A DNA stretch of 30,978 nucleotides from a virus. The stretch covers positions 1 to 30,978 of IMG/VR virus record IMGVR_UViG_3300021197_000123; one strand, given 5' to 3'. The position numbers and the translations under genes are program-made. How positions within the stretch are numbered: position 1 is the stretch's first letter; each line of letters starts with the position of its first letter. The notes below the pieces were generated by a model. The model had not been told where the DNA came from, ran no database searches, and was given only the letters and a program-made list of their open reading frames with translations. Shown piece by piece: positions 15,452 to 22,652 of the stretch.

Positions 15452-16219
15452 GTGGCGAATGTTACTGGCTGGGGTAGAGGCACTTGGGGCCAAGGCACAT
15501 GGGGCGAACCAATACCTGTCGAGGTTACAGGTGTTTCGGCCACAGGTGCGGTTGGTTCTGTCACAGTCTCGGCAGATGCTAACGCCACGGTTACAGGTGT
15601 TGCAGGAACGAGTGCGGTTGGGTCTGTCACAGTCTCGACAGATGCTAATGTCTCTGTTACAGGTGTTTCGGCAACAGGGTCAGTCGGTTCGGTCACGGTT
15701 TCAGCGGATGCGAACGTCAGTGTCACAGGCGTTTCCGGCACAGGTAGTGTTGGTTCTGTCACCGTCAGTGGATCCGCAAACACTTCTGTCACAGGAGTTT
15801 CAGCAACGGGTTCGGTCGGCTCCATCACTATCGTCGAAGGTACGGGCGTCGATGTCTCGGTCACTGGCGTCAGCGGTACGAGTGCTGTCGGAACGGTTAC
15901 TGTATCCAGTGATGCGAACGCTAGTGTTACTGGTGTTTCTGGCACTGGATCCGTTGGCTCGGTTACGATCGCGGTTGGAATTGTTGCTACCCCAACAGGT
16001 GTTAGCGGCACAGGGGCTGTCGGAACGGTTACGGTTACTGGCTCAGCACTTGTCATCCCGACAGGAGTCGAGGGAACAGCAGAAACAAAACAAGTCACAG
16101 TTTGGGGAATGGTAGATGATTCTCAAACACCGAATTGGAGTAATATTACAGACAGTCAAACACCTAGTTGGTCTGTAATATCAGATAGTCAAACCCCTGA
16201 TTGGGAAGAGGTAGCTTAA
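15452..16219 (+). CDS. Repeat-rich tail-region virion protein (VTGV repeats)
   Basis: The 255-residue product starts with GTG, 8 nt after TAGGA. Residues 1-20 contain TGWGRGTWGQGTWGE. Residues 25-222 are nine repeats of about 22 residues: VTGVSATGAVGSVTV followed by a variable segment such as SADAN. The ends at about 223-255 contain three DSQTPxW units 11 residues apart. The beta-strand-like, Gly/Thr/Val-rich repeats would form an elongated fibrous structure. The same repeat core ends the proteins at 13618-13986 and 25340-25666. It sits just before the tail fibre gene. I recall similar proteins in marine phages but no function; an adhesin-like or fibre-linking role is inferred. Confidence 0.75.
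   Translation: MANVTGWGRGTWGQGTWGEPIPVEVTGVSATGAVGSVTVSADANATVTGVAGTSAVGSVTVSTDANVSVTGVSATGSVGSVTVSADANVSVTGVSGTGSVGSVTVSGSANTSVTGVSATGSVGSITIVEGTGVDVSVTGVSGTSAVGTVTVSSDANASVTGVSGTGSVGSVTIAVGIVATPTGVSGTGAVGTVTVTGSALVIPTGVEGTAETKQVTVWGMVDDSQTPNWSNITDSQTPSWSVISDSQTPDWEEVA
15524..16120 (+). repeat. Nine direct repeats, 66-nt period (coding)
   Basis: Repeat starts fall at 15524, 15590, 15656, 15722, 15788, 15860, 15926, 15992 and 16058: 66 nt apart except the fifth unit, which is 72 nt. Units encode VTGVSxTGxVGSVTV-type sequence. DNA identity is high in the VTGV and GSVTV parts and lower in the six-residue variable part. The low stop-codon density of the repeat leaves other frames open on both strands, which explains shadow frames there. 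Confidence 0.9.
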
Positions 16220-16220
16220 C

Positions 16221-19200
16221 ATGGCAACTTATGTAAACGATTTACGCTTAAAAGAGATCGCCACAGGTGACGAATCAGGTACGTGGGGCACGAGTACAAA
16301 TACTAACCTCGAGCTAATTGCAGAGGCATTTTCCTTTGGCACGGAAGCTATTACGACAAATGCTGACACTCATACTACTACTATTGCCGATGGCAGCACT
16401 GATCCTGGCAGGAGTATATTTCTTAAATACACTGGAACTCTTGACAGCACTTGCACTATCACTATAGGCCCGAATACCGTCTCTAAGCTCTGGCTCATAG
16501 AGAATGCAACTAGCGGTTCACAGAGCATTATTATCAAGCAAGGCAGTGTTACTGGTATTACCATCCTCAATGGACAAACAAAGGCTATCTACTCAGACGG
16601 TGCTGGATCAGGCGCTGCGATGGTGGATGCGTTCCAAGACCTGTCTATTCCAGACTTATTTATTGACGATGACCTGACGTTTACCTCTGATAGCGCAGTT
16701 ATCACATTCGGCGCAGATGGCGATACCACACTCACGCACACAGACGGATCTGGCCTGACACTGAACAGCACTAACAAGATTATGTTCAATGACGCGAGCC
16801 AGTTCATACAAGGCTCGTCTGCTACGGTCTTGGCGCTTGGCGCGACTGATGAGATTGATCTTACTGCCACGGCGATGGACTTCAACGGCACCGTTACGAT
16901 CTCAGGCGACACAACGCTTGAAGATGGTGCTGATCTAATTACTGCATCCGCTGGCACATCCAACACCCGTATAGGTGTAAATGCAGGTAACAGCATCCAA
17001 TCTGGCGGCAACTACAACGTGGTCGTGGGCGATGAAGCGGGTACGGCGATTACTACAGGTGATGGGCATACCCTTATTGGTTATGCAGCTGGTGATGCTA
17101 TTACCACAGCAACAACTGGACTTACAGCGGTAGGCAACGGTGCTTTAGGAGCAAACACATCAGGAACAGACAATGCTGCTTTTGGAGAAGGTGCTTTAGC
17201 TGATTTAACTGAGGGCGTAGGTAATATTGCTATAGGCCGTTTTGCTGGTGGCGATATTATTGATGCAGATGGAAATGTAGCAATCGGCGGTTATGACGGA
17301 TCTGCACAACCAGCGATGCGTGTTAATACTAAGTCTCATAACAACATTGCTATTGGATCTGGTGCTTTATCTACTCTAAACCACACTACAGCCACTGATG
17401 CTTATAACGTAGCAATTGGTCATTTAGCAGGTGGAGCAGTCACCACGGGAACTAACAACACCTTGATCGGCGGCCTCGCTGGTGACGCTCTTACTGATGC
17501 TGATTCTAACACCGCTGTAGGTCTTGCTGCTTTAGGTAGCGATACGTTAGGAAGCAGGTCAACAGCCGTGGGGCAAAGTGCTTTACAGAATCAAAACTTC
17601 ACTACCGCAACAAATGCTTACAACACTGCCGTAGGATTCAATGCAGGTATAAACATCACAACAGGTATTCAGAATGTTTTAGTTGGTGCAGCGGCAGGTG
17701 ATGCTTTAACTGATGCTGACAACAACACTGCGGTTGGCGCTTTTTCTTTGTCAGCAGACACCAAAGGAGATAAATCAGTTGCGGTTGGTGTGGTCGCTTT
17801 GGCCTCACAGAATTTTACAACGGTTACAGACACCTACAATGTTGGCGTTGGGTATAGTGCTGGTGGAAATATCACTACGGGAGTTGAGAACACCATAATC
17901 GGCGCTCTTGCAGGTGATGCTCTTACAGATGCTGATTATAACGTGGCTGTAGGTCTAGGGGCTTTATCAGCAGATACCTTAGGCAGCAAATCTACAGCGA
18001 TAGGCACAAACACTCTACAAAATCAAAACTTCACTACTGCTACAGATACTTTCAACACAGCGTTGGGCTTCCATGCTGGCTATGCAGTCACCACGGGAGT
18101 TCGCAACAACTTATTTGGGGGTAATGCGGGAGATGCTTTAACCACAGGTAATAACAACATAGCCATTGGGTTTCAAGCTCTCACCGCAGACACTCTTGGC
18201 AGCAGAAACATTGCGATAGGTTCAGATGCTTTAGAAGTGCAAAACTTCACCACGGCCACTGATGCTTACAATATAGCCATTGGGTACAAGGCTAGTGGGG
18301 CAGTCACCACGGGTGTCCGTAACGTAGTTGTCGGAGGAATTGCTTTAGACGCAAACACTCAGAGCAATCTTAATGTTGCAATTGGACACGCAGCACTTAC
18401 AAGTCTGAATCATACAACGTCTACAGATGCTTATAACGTGGCCGTAGGAGCGAATGCTGGTGAAGCAGTCACCACGGGTATTTACAACACCTTGATAGGT
18501 GGACTTGCAGGTGACGCTCTTACTGATTCAGACCGCAATGTAGCGATGGGTTTTGGAGCTTTAACTACTGAAACTCTTGGCGAAAGAAATACTGCCCTTG
18601 GTTACGGGACTCTATCTAATCAAAACTCTACAACAGCAACCAATACCTACAACACCGGCGTTGGATACAACGCTGGAACAGCAATCACCACGGGAATCCA
18701 GAACACCATCGTCGGTGGTCTTGCTGGTGATGCTTTAACTGATGCTGATTTCAATGTTGCCATTGGTTATGCGGCACTGACTTCAGACACCCTTGGCAAT
18801 CGTTCTGTTGCTATTGGTTATGAGGCGTTAGAGAACCAAAACTTTACGACAGCTACAAGTGTCTACAATGTGGCAATGGGTTATAACGCTGGTAAGGCGG
18901 TCACCACGGGTGTACAGAACACCCTGATCGGTGGACTATCTGGTGACGGAATCACTACAGGAGGGGCTAATATATGCATTGGGTATAATGTTGATGCAAG
19001 TGGCGGTAGTGGTAATGACCAAATTGTTATAGGAAACAGTGTTAATGGTGGTGGCAACTCTACTGTTAGATTTGGTAATACAGGAGGCACTTTAACGATT
19101 AACCTAGATGGATCAGACAACTCTTGGGCTGCTGCTTCTGATGAGCGGTTGAAGAAAGATATTGCAGATTCAACGGTGGGTCTTTCCTTCATAAACGCAT

Positions 19201-19496
19201 TGCGGCCTGTAACATTTAAGTGGAATGCCAAGGATGCTGTAGCAAACACGTTGCCTCAATACGATGCAGATTCATCTGATCCTGTATATGGAGTAGGCAA
19301 AGCGCACCACGGCTTTATAGCTCAAGAAGTAAAGACTGTGATTGACGCAAACTCTGACGTTGTAGACGGACACAATATTTGGGTTGAAGACCCTGACGGT
19401 ACGCAGCAAGTTGCCCCAGGAGCACTGATCCCAATGCTTGTAAAAGCAATCCAAGAACTTTCCGCAGAAATAGAAACACTTAAATCAGGAGGATAA
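16221..19496 (+). CDS. Tail fibre with YadA-head-like repeats and self-cleaving S74 chaperone domain
   Basis: The 1091-residue product is a probable trimeric receptor-binding fibre. The N-terminus, VNDLRLKEIATGDESGTWG, is probably the virion anchor. Residues 60-230 are beta-rich. Residues about 245-920 are repeats with NxAIGxxAL and VTTGVxNTLIGGLAGDALTDAD units, resembling the left-handed beta-roll repeats of YadA-type heads. The C-terminal 119 residues are a peptidase S74 intramolecular chaperone: Ser973-Asp-Glu-Arg-Leu-Lys978 has the Ser/Lys spacing of endosialidase (Ser911/Lys916), and cleavage is expected just before Ser973. A final helix, LVKAIQELSAEIETLK, would trimerise. AGAGGT is 8 nt upstream of the start. 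Host receptor is unknown. Confidence 0.9.
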   Translation: MATYVNDLRLKEIATGDESGTWGTSTNTNLELIAEAFSFGTEAITTNADTHTTTIADGSTDPGRSIFLKYTGTLDSTCTITIGPNTVSKLWLIENATSGSQSIIIKQGSVTGITILNGQTKAIYSDGAGSGAAMVDAFQDLSIPDLFIDDDLTFTSDSAVITFGADGDTTLTHTDGSGLTLNSTNKIMFNDASQFIQGSSATVLALGATDEIDLTATAMDFNGTVTISGDTTLEDGADLITASAGTSNTRIGVNAGNSIQSGGNYNVVVGDEAGTAITTGDGHTLIGYAAGDAITTATTGLTAVGNGALGANTSGTDNAAFGEGALADLTEGVGNIAIGRFAGGDIIDADGNVAIGGYDGSAQPAMRVNTKSHNNIAIGSGALSTLNHTTATDAYNVAIGHLAGGAVTTGTNNTLIGGLAGDALTDADSNTAVGLAALGSDTLGSRSTAVGQSALQNQNFTTATNAYNTAVGFNAGINITTGIQNVLVGAAAGDALTDADNNTAVGAFSLSADTKGDKSVAVGVVALASQNFTTVTDTYNVGVGYSAGGNITTGVENTIIGALAGDALTDADYNVAVGLGALSADTLGSKSTAIGTNTLQNQNFTTATDTFNTALGFHAGYAVTTGVRNNLFGGNAGDALTTGNNNIAIGFQALTADTLGSRNIAIGSDALEVQNFTTATDAYNIAIGYKASGAVTTGVRNVVVGGIALDANTQSNLNVAIGHAALTSLNHTTSTDAYNVAVGANAGEAVTTGIYNTLIGGLAGDALTDSDRNVAMGFGALTTETLGERNTALGYGTLSNQNSTTATNTYNTGVGYNAGTAITTGIQNTIVGGLAGDALTDADFNVAIGYAALTSDTLGNRSVAIGYEALENQNFTTATSVYNVAMGYNAGKAVTTGVQNTLIGGLSGDGITTGGANICIGYNVDASGGSGNDQIVIGNSVNGGGNSTVRFGNTGGTLTINLDGSDNSWAAASDERLKKDIADSTVGLSFINALRPVTFKWNAKDAVANTLPQYDADSSDPVYGVGKAHHGFIAQEVKTVIDANSDVVDGHNIWVEDPDGTQQVAPGALIPMLVKAIQELSAEIETLKSGG
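17439..18911 (+). repeat. Tail fibre 216-nt direct repeats
   Basis: The near-constant landmark GTC/ATC-ACC-ACG-GG recurs at 17439, 17655, 17871, 18087, 18303, 18468, 18684 and 18900. The spacings are 216 nt four times, then 165, then 216 twice. Each 216-nt unit encodes 72 residues; the 165-nt unit lacks 17 residues of the TLGSR...AIG...QN type. The short type (LNHTT form) also appears just before 17439. Confidence 0.9.
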
Positions 19497-19498
19497 TT

Positions 19499-19744
19499 AT
19501 GTCCAGAGATGCAGACCAAATCGCGCAGGATTACTCAGCAATGCTGGGCAGTGTTAGCGTAATCACCAACTGTCTTGACGATGACAACGAGTTTTGTAAT
19601 GACATGACCAGTGCAGAGAAGAAAGAGCGCGTTATGCGTAGTTCTGGCTACCTGTCGTTTATGAAAGACTTGGAAGATTGGGGCAGTGAAGATATGTCAA
19701 CAATCACCGCAGCGATTTCTGCTGCCGAAGCGTACTCAGCATAA
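19499..19744 (+). CDS. Small acidic protein downstream of the tail fibre
   Basis: The 81-residue product is acidic and helical: MSRDADQIAQDYSAML, a Cys-bearing LDDDNEFCNDMTSAEKK and SYLSFMKDLEDW then DMSTITAAISAAEAYSA. A strong AGGAGG (19488-19493) precedes the ATG. I recall similar short proteins immediately after S74 fibre genes in marine phages, suggesting a fibre-assembly or fibre-bound partner. No catalytic motif or membrane segment is visible. Assigning a tail-fibre assembly role would be inference from position. Confidence 0.65.
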   Translation: MSRDADQIAQDYSAMLGSVSVITNCLDDDNEFCNDMTSAEKKERVMRSSGYLSFMKDLEDWGSEDMSTITAAISAAEAYSA

Positions 19745-19756
19745 GGAATTTAAAAA

Positions 19757-20008
19757 ATGATACATGACGTTCATAGCATTGAAGAACCTAGCGCCCAACC
19801 GACAGTCACGATTGACGGTGAAGAATATTCGTTTGAAGGTTTGTCTGTAGAAACTCAGGCAAATATCGCACGAGTCAACGAACTACGCCGTGAGGTATCT
19901 GCTTTACAGATCCAAGTGAACGAGCGACAAGCTCTACTGCAAATGTATATCAAAGCTATCTCTGACTCTGTGCAGCCTGTAGAAGAAGACGAAGCTGTCG
20001 TTCAGTGA
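19757..20008 (+). CDS. Small coiled-coil protein (DUF6447-like)
   Basis: The 83-residue product has a short beta segment, VTIDGEEYSFEGLSVETQ (17-34), followed by a helical coiled coil, ARVNELRREVSALQIQVNERQALLQMYIKAI (39-69), and an acidic end. The TIDGxEYxFxxLS-type start with a helix resembles DUF6447-like small phage proteins. AAGGA lies 9 nt upstream of the ATG. Its stop overlaps the GTG of the next gene as GTGA. The function is unknown; a fibre-assembly partner is possible because it follows the fibre gene by one. Confidence 0.65.
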   Translation: MIHDVHSIEEPSAQPTVTIDGEEYSFEGLSVETQANIARVNELRREVSALQIQVNERQALLQMYIKAISDSVQPVEEDEAVVQ

Positions 20009-20700
20009 GCGAACTGTCGTATATGATGCACCCGCTACCGTCAGTGTTTCTGATGGAGTTGGATATCCCAGAGGGCTTTGTTACTCAACTAAACGAGTAT
20101 CTTGATGGCCTCCTTGAAGAAGAAGGGCGGGTTACCGCAGCGGATACGCTCGTTGGTCAAATCAGCGAGGGAGAACAGCTTAGAATGGATCACGACCATA
20201 GTCTTGTTGCTGGCTTTTCTGAGTTCTTGTGCGCTATGGGCGCTGAGTATATTAATGCCTTTATGAAGGGTTCTGGTCAAACGCTGGATGGTGCTAGGCA
20301 AGTGACGATGGATGAGCTTTGGTCAGTCCATAGCTATGCGGGGGACTATAACCCGATCCACGATCATGGCACAAAGACCATCATGGGTATTAGCTGCACG
20401 ACTTGGACAAAGGTGCCACCACAGATTATACAAGGGCCAAGGCCCGGATCTGAAGAATACGGGCTGTATAATGCCTCTGGCGAGTCTGATGGGTGTTTGT
20501 GCTTTAACTACGGGCAAAGCTCGCAGTGGGATAAAGAACGGCTGAAGCCAACACAGAACATTGTGGTACGACCACAGGTAGGGCGCTTGTACTTATTTCC
20601 ATCGTGGATGCAGCACATGGTCTACCCCTTCAAAGGCGAAGGTGAACGCCGCACAGTAGCGGCTAATTTGAATTGCTTTCCACAGGAGTTAGCAGCATGA
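20005..20700 (+). CDS. 2-oxoglutarate/Fe(II)-dependent oxygenase-like protein
   Basis: The 231-residue product resembles the phage-borne 2OG-Fe(II) oxygenase family. NPIHDHGTKTIMG (116-128) supplies the first iron site (His119, with Asp120/His121), and LYLFPSWMQHMVYPF (195-209) has the distal His204, followed by GEGERRTVAANL (211-222), whose Arg215/216 would hold 2-oxoglutarate. The length fits. Such enzymes hydroxylate proteins or nucleotides; substrate is unknown. The start is GTG in a GTGA overlap, with ATG at 20023 as an alternative. It sits between fibre-associated genes and the lysis genes, so modification of fibre or envelope proteins is possible but speculative. The HxD motif is not textbook-clean. 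Confidence 0.75.
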   Translation: MSELSYMMHPLPSVFLMELDIPEGFVTQLNEYLDGLLEEEGRVTAADTLVGQISEGEQLRMDHDHSLVAGFSEFLCAMGAEYINAFMKGSGQTLDGARQVTMDELWSVHSYAGDYNPIHDHGTKTIMGISCTTWTKVPPQIIQGPRPGSEEYGLYNASGESDGCLCFNYGQSSQWDKERLKPTQNIVVRPQVGRLYLFPSWMQHMVYPFKGEGERRTVAANLNCFPQELAA

Positions 20701-20858
20701 GTTTACTTGAGATCGTCAGCACTTTAACAACTTTGTCAGTCATAGCGTCCGCTGTATGCGCCGTTACGCCCACTCCAAAAGATGATGCGTTTTTAGCAAC
20801 CTATGTGTACCCCGTGATTGAAGCATTGGCTTTGAACATTGGTAAAGCAAAACAGTAA
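20697..20858 (+). CDS. Small single-membrane-segment protein
   Basis: The start is the ATG at 20697 (ATGA overlap, AGGAG at 20683-20687), not an earlier in-frame ATG at 20673. The 53-residue product has a hydrophobic stretch, TLTTLSVIASAVCAV (9-23), then TPTPKDDAFLATYVYPVIEALALNIGKAKQ. It looks like a membrane-anchored small protein with a short, partly amphipathic C-terminal helix. I recall similar sequences before holin-type genes in marine phages. Possible holin, antiholin or membrane-associated peptide; not resolved. Confidence 0.6.
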   Translation: MSLLEIVSTLTTLSVIASAVCAVTPTPKDDAFLATYVYPVIEALALNIGKAKQ

Positions 20859-20860
20859 CC

Positions 20861-21103
20861 ATGAGCTATCTTGCGATGGCAGAGGAGTGGGGCTTGGACA
20901 AAGGCGACAAAGCACTGCAAGAAATCAACACCCATGAGCGTGAGTGTGCGTTGAGGTATGAGCGAATAGAAGAACGCCTCAAGGATGGCTCTAAGCGTTT
21001 TGATAGGCTTGATGAAAAGATTGACCGCTTTGGCAATAGGCTGTGGTGGATCATTGGTTTAATCGTTGTGAGCATCTTGGTGCCACAGTTTTTAGGAGGT
21101 TGA
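20861..21103 (+). CDS. XhlA-like membrane protein (possible holin)
   Basis: The 80-residue product has a charged coiled coil (about 20-58, with RYERIEERLKDGSKRFDRLDEKIDRFG), then a C-terminal membrane segment (61-78) with LWWIIGLIVVSILVPQF. This coiled coil plus single tail-anchored segment is the layout of XhlA-type hemolysin/holin-associated proteins of Bacillus phage PBSX. It lies 2 nt after the previous stop and 1 nt before the following ATG. The function is probably membrane perturbation or holin-partner action in lysis (inference). Confidence 0.65.
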   Translation: MSYLAMAEEWGLDKGDKALQEINTHERECALRYERIEERLKDGSKRFDRLDEKIDRFGNRLWWIIGLIVVSILVPQFLGG

Positions 21104-21104
21104 T

Positions 21105-21407
21105 ATGAGTGATGGAACAATCAAGATCCCGACATGGGCCTTGCCAATAGGCGCTGCTGCGCTGTCAGGTGCGATGGTCTGGGGTGCTAGTCAGGCACAA
21201 GCACAGGCTACACAAGAAGAAGTAGATCGTATTGAGGCTGCTGTTGTTGATGTGGTCGAGGAACAACAAGCAACGGGAAAGTTGGCAGCAGTAAATGCGA
21301 GCAAAATCGAGGCTATCGTCGATTCATTAGCGGAGCAGTCGGAAACAGCGAAGGCCAGCGATCAGAAGCTACAGCAGCTAATAGAGATAATGCTGAAGCA
21401 GAACTAG
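21105..21407 (+). CDS. N-terminal-anchor coiled-coil protein, possibly frameshifted
   Basis: The 100-residue product has one N-terminal membrane segment (11-30, WALPIGAAALSGAMVWG) and then a long coiled coil with EEVDRIEAAVVDVVEEQQ. A strong AGGAGGT (21094-21100) precedes the ATG. The layout suits a spanin-like or lysis-associated anchored protein, though I see no lipobox or outer-membrane partner. Codons 58-59 (GGA AAG) lie in the heptamer G GGA AAG, and the -1 frame is open from 21251 to 21682, joining the next gene. Ribosomal slippage would make a 192-residue fusion. The unshifted product still ends normally at 21407. Confidence 0.6.
   Translation: MSDGTIKIPTWALPIGAAALSGAMVWGASQAQAQATQEEVDRIEAAVVDVVEEQQATGKLAAVNASKIEAIVDSLAEQSETAKASDQKLQQLIEIMLKQN
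21275..21281 (+). other. Candidate -1 frameshift heptamer GGGAAAG
   Basis: The heptamer GGGAAAG is set as G GGA AAG in the frame of the gene starting at 21105, the arrangement used for lambda G-GT frameshifting. After a -1 slip, translation would continue without a stop from 21281 to 21682, into the frame of the gene at 21458. No strong downstream hairpin or pseudoknot was found by eye. Confidence 0.3.
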
Positions 21408-21457
21408 AGTATGACCCTGCCAATCCAAATCTGTACTGTGATTTAAGGGAATGGCGC

Positions 21458-21682
21458 ATGTTAGAGCTAGTCAACCCGCCCCAGTATCGTCACTGCATCG
21501 CTATGGAGTGGATGCGCTATAACCACCGTCAGTGCGAATATGGCGCTCAGATTTATGTGCAAAACACTATGTCTCGCGTGCTGGGTACTGCTCATCAACT
21601 TGATGTAGAACTACTGTCTTGGGATCTCGTTAAGCCTAAAGCTGTAAGAACACAAGCAGTTAAGAAAAAGCGGAGGCTGTAA
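21458..21682 (+). CDS. Small basic protein, possible extension of a frameshift product
   Basis: AAGGGA (21445-21450) lies 7 nt before the ATG at 21458, giving a 74-residue product: ELVNPPQYRHCIAMEWMRYNH, CEYGAQIYVQN, then a C-terminal run ending in QAVKKKRRL. The frame stays open upstream through AELEYDPANPNLYCDLREW, which looks protein-like, but no ATG, GTG or TTG is available there (only CTG or ATT). Either the gene starts at 21458 or the frame is entered by a frameshift from the preceding gene. I do not recognise the family. No membrane segment or motif is visible. Confidence 0.6.
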   Translation: MLELVNPPQYRHCIAMEWMRYNHRQCEYGAQIYVQNTMSRVLGTAHQLDVELLSWDLVKPKAVRTQAVKKKRRL

Positions 21683-21900
21683 TGGAGATAGCACCGTTTC
21701 CAAATAGCGTTAACGTGCCATATCGCGGTATCGACCAGTTGCGCGACGCTTACCGCATTGATCAAATCTCTCGCAATACAACCAAAGAGATAGCAGCGAT
21801 AACTCGTTACAGCGAACTTGTGTATGAGTATCGTAGCGGCGAGATACATACCTCAACGCTCAAAGTCACGCGACAAGATTATCTGGATCTTGAAGCATGA
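21682..21900 (+). CDS. Small protein of unknown function in the lysis region
   Basis: The 72-residue product is mixed in charge, starting EIAPFPNSVNVPYRGIDQL and continuing through RIDQISRNTTKEIAAITR, YSELVYEYRSGEIHTS and VTRQDYLDLEA. I do not recognise it. It has no membrane segment and looks helical, unlike most of its neighbours. CGGAGG (21670-21675) precedes the TAATG start. The stop overlaps the next gene as ATGA. The tight packing supports expression with the lysis genes; the role is unknown. Confidence 0.6.
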   Translation: MEIAPFPNSVNVPYRGIDQLRDAYRIDQISRNTTKEIAAITRYSELVYEYRSGEIHTSTLKVTRQDYLDLEA

Positions 21901-22148
21901 GCATGATGATTTTTGTTTTAATCATCTTGGAGCGGGGCGAACCCACAGGCCAAGAGTTTTATTTTCAAGAGTTGACAAGCTGTCTTGAGTACAGTAACGC
22001 GCTCAATGCACAGTCTGTTGGTAGCATCAACCAACTTCTTAGTAACAATCGTTACTTTTCTACTTACTGTGCAGTGCGAGAGATACCTACGGCAGATGCT
22101 GGTAACAAAATACTGTTTCGTGATCCCAAGAAGGCAGCGTCCGAATGA
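21897..22148 (+). CDS. Small protein with hydrophobic N-terminus
   Basis: The 83-residue product begins MSMMIFVLIILERGEPTGQ: a short hydrophobic segment (2-11) that could be a signal anchor. It then has QEFYFQELTSCLEYSNALNAQ, CAVREIPTADAG and a basic end. Two cysteines (29 and 58) would be able to form a disulfide if exported. The start is an ATGA overlap. The stop overlaps the next ATG. I do not recognise the family with certainty; a periplasmic or membrane-associated lysis protein is inferred from the hydrophobic start, the cysteines and context. Confidence 0.6.
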   Translation: MSMMIFVLIILERGEPTGQEFYFQELTSCLEYSNALNAQSVGSINQLLSNNRYFSTYCAVREIPTADAGNKILFRDPKKAASE

Positions 22149-22342
22149 AAGCTAAAATGGTAATGATCTTGGTTGTGGGGCTGATCTTCCTGCTTGCGAC
22201 CATAGTTATTGGCGATTTTTACATAGCCATAACCGAAAGCCGCCCACCCGACGAGTCTGTAATTAGGTTGCTAGAACACGCCATCATTGGCATCGTAAGT
22301 CTTTGTGCTGGCTATATCGCAGGAAAAGATAATGAGTCCTAA
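22145..22342 (+). CDS. Two-membrane-segment holin-like protein
   Basis: The 65-residue product has two hydrophobic segments: VMILVVGLIFLLATIVIGDFY (6-26) and HAIIGIVSLCAGYIAGK (about 46-62), separated by a charged loop with SRPPDESVIRLLE. Size and arrangement suit a class II holin or an antiholin. It starts in an ATGA overlap and runs 11 nt into the next gene. It lies three genes upstream of the endolysin, in the position expected of a lysis-timing component. Whether it lyses cells or regulates the 3TM holin is unclear. Confidence 0.65.
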   Translation: MKAKMVMILVVGLIFLLATIVIGDFYIAITESRPPDESVIRLLEHAIIGIVSLCAGYIAGKDNES

Positions 22343-22652
22343 GAAACTAGAACCTAAATCGCGCTATGCCCAGTACGACCTCGACGGGGACGGGACGGTA
22401 AGCGATGAAGAACTTGCAAGAAATCAAGAGCTTGTTGAAATCGAACTGCGTGAAGAGAAAGCAGATAGTCAACGCCGAATGGCTTGGGTTAGTCTTAGTA
22501 GTATGGTGGTTTTCGCTTTATTACCACTTCTGCCCTTCATACCTGAGTCTCGTTTGTCCACTCTGGCGTCTTTAAGTGACATGTTATTTCTTAGTCAAGC
22601 GAGCATCGTAGGATTATACTTCGGTGCTACAGCGTATATGGCAAAACGATGA
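22332..22652 (+). CDS. EF-hand membrane protein, holin-like
   Basis: Start at ATG 22332 (AGGAAA just upstream) rather than the in-frame ATG at 22305. The 106-residue product has a canonical EF-hand loop, D16-L-D18-G-D20-G-T22-V-S24-D-E-E27, preceded by a basic KLEPKSRYAQY. A charged helix (28-49) is followed by two membrane segments (about 50-70 and 82-103). Calcium-binding loops in small phage membrane proteins are unusual; I recall related sequences in marine phages. It overlaps the preceding holin-like gene by 11 nt and the next by ATGA. Role in lysis is inferred from layout; calcium binding is strongly suggested by the motif. Confidence 0.75.
   Translation: MSPKKLEPKSRYAQYDLDGDGTVSDEELARNQELVEIELREEKADSQRRMAWVSLSSMVVFALLPLLPFIPESRLSTLASLSDMLFLSQASIVGLYFGATAYMAKR

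Noticed and set aside
15445-16098. 217-residue reading frame on the minus strand and a further plus-strand frame (15450-16115) over the repeat gene
   Set aside because: Both are side effects of the 66-nt repeat, which lacks stops in several frames. Neither has a ribosome site, and their sequence just mirrors the repeat.
15524-16120. Regularly spaced direct repeats resembling a CRISPR array
   Set aside because: The period is 66 nt and coding, with similar repeat and variable parts, no 25-40-nt identical repeats and no cas genes.
16589-17011. 140-residue minus-strand frame inside the tail fibre gene
   Set aside because: It is antisense to a clearly coding repetitive gene and has no recognisable features or neighbours on that strand.
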